DNA from: Epiperipatus broadwayi
Taxonomy: Eukaryota; Onychophora; Udeonychophora; Euonychophora; Peripatidae
Reading direction: 5' to 3'
Assembly: GCA_028023455.1 (NCBI GenBank)
Contig: JAQFVV010000050.1
Coordinates: 984,411-1,048,410 of the forward strand
DNA: 64,000 nucleotides
The notes beneath the pieces are model-generated. The model saw only the letters and a program-made list of their open reading frames with translations. It did not search any database and was not told the DNA's origin. A program made the translations under genes and the position numbers. This document shows, in pieces, positions 62,637-64,000 of the stretch. Within the stretch, counting starts at the first letter, position 1. Every line of letters begins with the position of its first letter.

Positions 62637-62832
62637 TAATATTTACTGAGGCTATAACCTCGAGCATATGCGTGTAAAATGCGATAGTAGGGACCTCTAC
62701 AGGTGTTTAACCACAAGCTTACGCTTCTCCTCTTTTCTTCCATAGCGTAAGCTTGTGGTTAAACACCTGTAGAGGTCCCTACTATCGCATTTTACACGCA
62801 TATGCTCGAGGTTATAGCCTCAGTAAATATTA
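62637..62832. repeat. Perfect 89-bp inverted repeat with 18-bp spacer (family H)
   Basis: Left arm 62637-62725 (taatatttactgaggctata ... cacaagcttacgct) and right arm 62744-62832 are exact reverse complements. The spacer is TCTCCTCTTTTCTTCCAT. A transcript across it would form an 89-bp hairpin. One arm alone occurs at 19469-19557. No reading frame. Candidates: MITE-like element, a hairpin RNA source, or an inverted-duplication artefact, although the separate half-copy shows the arm sequence is a genuine genomic repeat. Confidence 0.95.
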
Positions 62833-63468
62833 ATCAGATTATTTAAAAAAAATAAAAAGGGGTTTCATAATATGTTTGACATGTTAAGCTGCTGTTTTCA
62901 GGGTATTAGTTCAAGACCAGAGAAAAATATATAATTTTAAAGGACTTTCTGATAAAAGATAGTATTTTTTTAGACTGTAGCTTATACATACACAAGCAAT
63001 AACTTAATAAAGATTAATTAATAATATCTAGTTTTTATGTGAAAAAAAAAGTCATTTAATATCTTTGATTTTTGGGTCAGCCAAGAATGTTAAGAAATGT
63101 GTTGAAAATGTAAAATATGGTTCTATTATAACAACATTTATTCCTCATGAGATATCTTTCATATAACTAAAAGAGATAATACTTACTATAAGTTATATTT
63201 GTTGACATTTTTATTGGGTTCTCATATCACGAATATCTATATTATTAATAACTTTTACACAATTATTGTTCTAGATATTAACATTATAATTTTTTTATAT
63301 ACATACATATTTGAAATGCATATGATTTTAACCAATTTTGAAATTAATGATTATCAAAAATGATTTATTATAGTAAAAGCCAATGTAACTTCATAAATTA
63401 ACAATATGTACATCTGTATTAAGTACACATCACATGACCTTCTTAAATACTTATTCATATGCTTCAAC
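62833..63468. other. No gene seen
   Basis: AT-rich sequence without supported features. Confidence 0.45.
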
Positions 63469-63484
63469 AACAACCTTTAACTTG
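63469..63484. repeat. Target-site duplication, left copy (SINE S)
   Basis: AACAACCTTTAACTTG, repeated exactly at 63595-63610. Confidence 0.9.
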
Positions 63485-63594
63485 TCAAGCATTGTTAGCC
63501 GAGAGGTCAGCGCAGCTGCCTTGCAAGCAAGTAGTTGGTTGCAGATGGTTGTGGGTTCGCCTCCCAGCCGATGCTATGACATATGGAAAAAAAA
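63485..63594 (+). mobile_element. tRNA-derived SINE (family S), intact insertion
   Basis: 110 bp with a pol III A-box-like TAGCCGAGAGGTC and B-box-like GGTTCGCCTCC in tRNA-like order, then 'ccgatgctatgacatatgg' and a short poly(A) tail. The first half recalls Leu/Ser-type tRNAs ('gccgag.ggt.agcgc...gccttgcaag'). The perfect 16-bp flanking duplication shows retrotransposition as a unit by a target-primed mechanism. It is too short and unfolded to be a functional tRNA gene. A diverged copy lies at 5877-5960. Confidence 0.85.
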
Positions 63595-63610
63595 AACAAC
63601 CTTTAACTTG
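63595..63610. repeat. Target-site duplication, right copy (SINE S)
   Basis: Exact repeat of 63469-63484. Confidence 0.9.
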
Positions 63611-64000
63611 ATGCTAGAGCCATCTATTGTAAAAATTACTAATCAACAACAGATCATAGAAAAAACAATTTTTAATGTATTTATAAACCAATCTGAAATC
63701 AGAACTATGTAAATAAAGTTTTATTGAATTATGGATACATGATTTGAATAATAAAAATAAATAAAAAGTTTTTGCTACATTCTAATGAAGGCAAATCCAG
63801 AAACCACTGGAAATACATATATTATAATATTATATCATCTGATGCCCATTAATATATTCAAGCATACTAAAGATGGCGCTAGTGTAATGTTAAGATATAT
63901 ATTGAATTAATATTATGAGAGAATGCAATTAAATACCTCCTGTTAGCTCATTATTTTAATGAAGATAATTATAGCATAGCTAAATTCTAAAGTGTGAATT
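63611..64000. other. No gene seen
   Basis: AT-rich to the window end; no supported feature. Confidence 0.45.

Noticed and set aside
63434-63712. 92-codon plus-strand ORF
   Set aside because: It runs straight through the SINE and both target duplications, so it cannot be an ancestral gene.

Overview
This window looks like intergenic or intronic DNA from an AT-rich invertebrate animal genome. By eye the sequence is roughly three-quarters A+T. There are no operons or ribosome-binding sites, and microsatellites and eukaryotic transposable elements are abundant. The element mix (RTE-like non-LTR retrotransposons, several Penelope-like elements or PLEs with GIY-YIG endonuclease, a hAT fragment, tRNA-derived SINEs, an LTR element) fits a metazoan such as a mollusc, chelicerate or flatworm. 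I cannot name the species. I found no convincing intact host gene; two candidate host coding pieces are listed at low confidence.

Layout. 1-6 kb: mostly featureless, with one RTE 3' end (1.3 kb), a broken coding-like segment (5.5 kb) and a tRNA-type SINE (5.9 kb). 6.06-12.77 kb: an LTR retroelement with two ~1.63-kb LTRs, a coiled-coil ORF and no visible polymerase, carrying a nested PLE (family A) bounded by a perfect 18-bp target-site duplication. 12.8-13.2 kb: a PLE remnant of another family (C). 16.6-17.2 kb: a 600-bp compound trinucleotide microsatellite with a repeated internal plan. 17.5-18.5 kb: decayed head-to-head PLE-A and a palindromic repeat (family G). 20.5-23.8 kb: the best-preserved element, PLE-B, whose 3' ~870 bp are duplicated in inverted orientation at its 5' side; it encodes reverse transcriptase (YVDD) and GIY-YIG, broken by one stop and one frameshift. 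24.5-28.7 kb: family G and F fragments, PLE-A palindromes, a serially duplicated hairpin and two RTE ends. 32.4 kb: a decayed minisatellite. 36.6 and 40.7 kb: RTE relics. 38.5 kb: a PLE-C palindrome. 39.75 kb: an isolated hammerhead-like core. 42.2 kb: PLE-D relic. 42.9-45.1 kb: a 241-bp tandem array inside inverted flanks. 47-52 kb: family F, including a 750-bp fold-back copy. 54.2-55.5 kb: a PLE tail and two PLE-A derivatives. 56.7 kb: hAT transposase fragment. 57.9 kb: the cleanest RTE 3' end. 60.3 kb: a G-quadruplex motif. 62.6 kb: a perfect 89-bp inverted repeat. 63.5 kb: a SINE with a 16-bp target-site duplication.

The unifying theme is Penelope-like retroelements. At least four families are present, nearly all in inverted (head-to-head) form, and most carry a CTGANGA / stem / GAAA motif resembling a hammerhead ribozyme core near the 3' end. 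Family A also carries a tRNA-like segment with A- and B-box-like sequences between its GIY-YIG reading frame and that motif. Short copies with target-site duplications look like SINE-like derivatives of it. This tRNA-like/hammerhead-like PLE and its short derivatives are my best candidate for something not well described.
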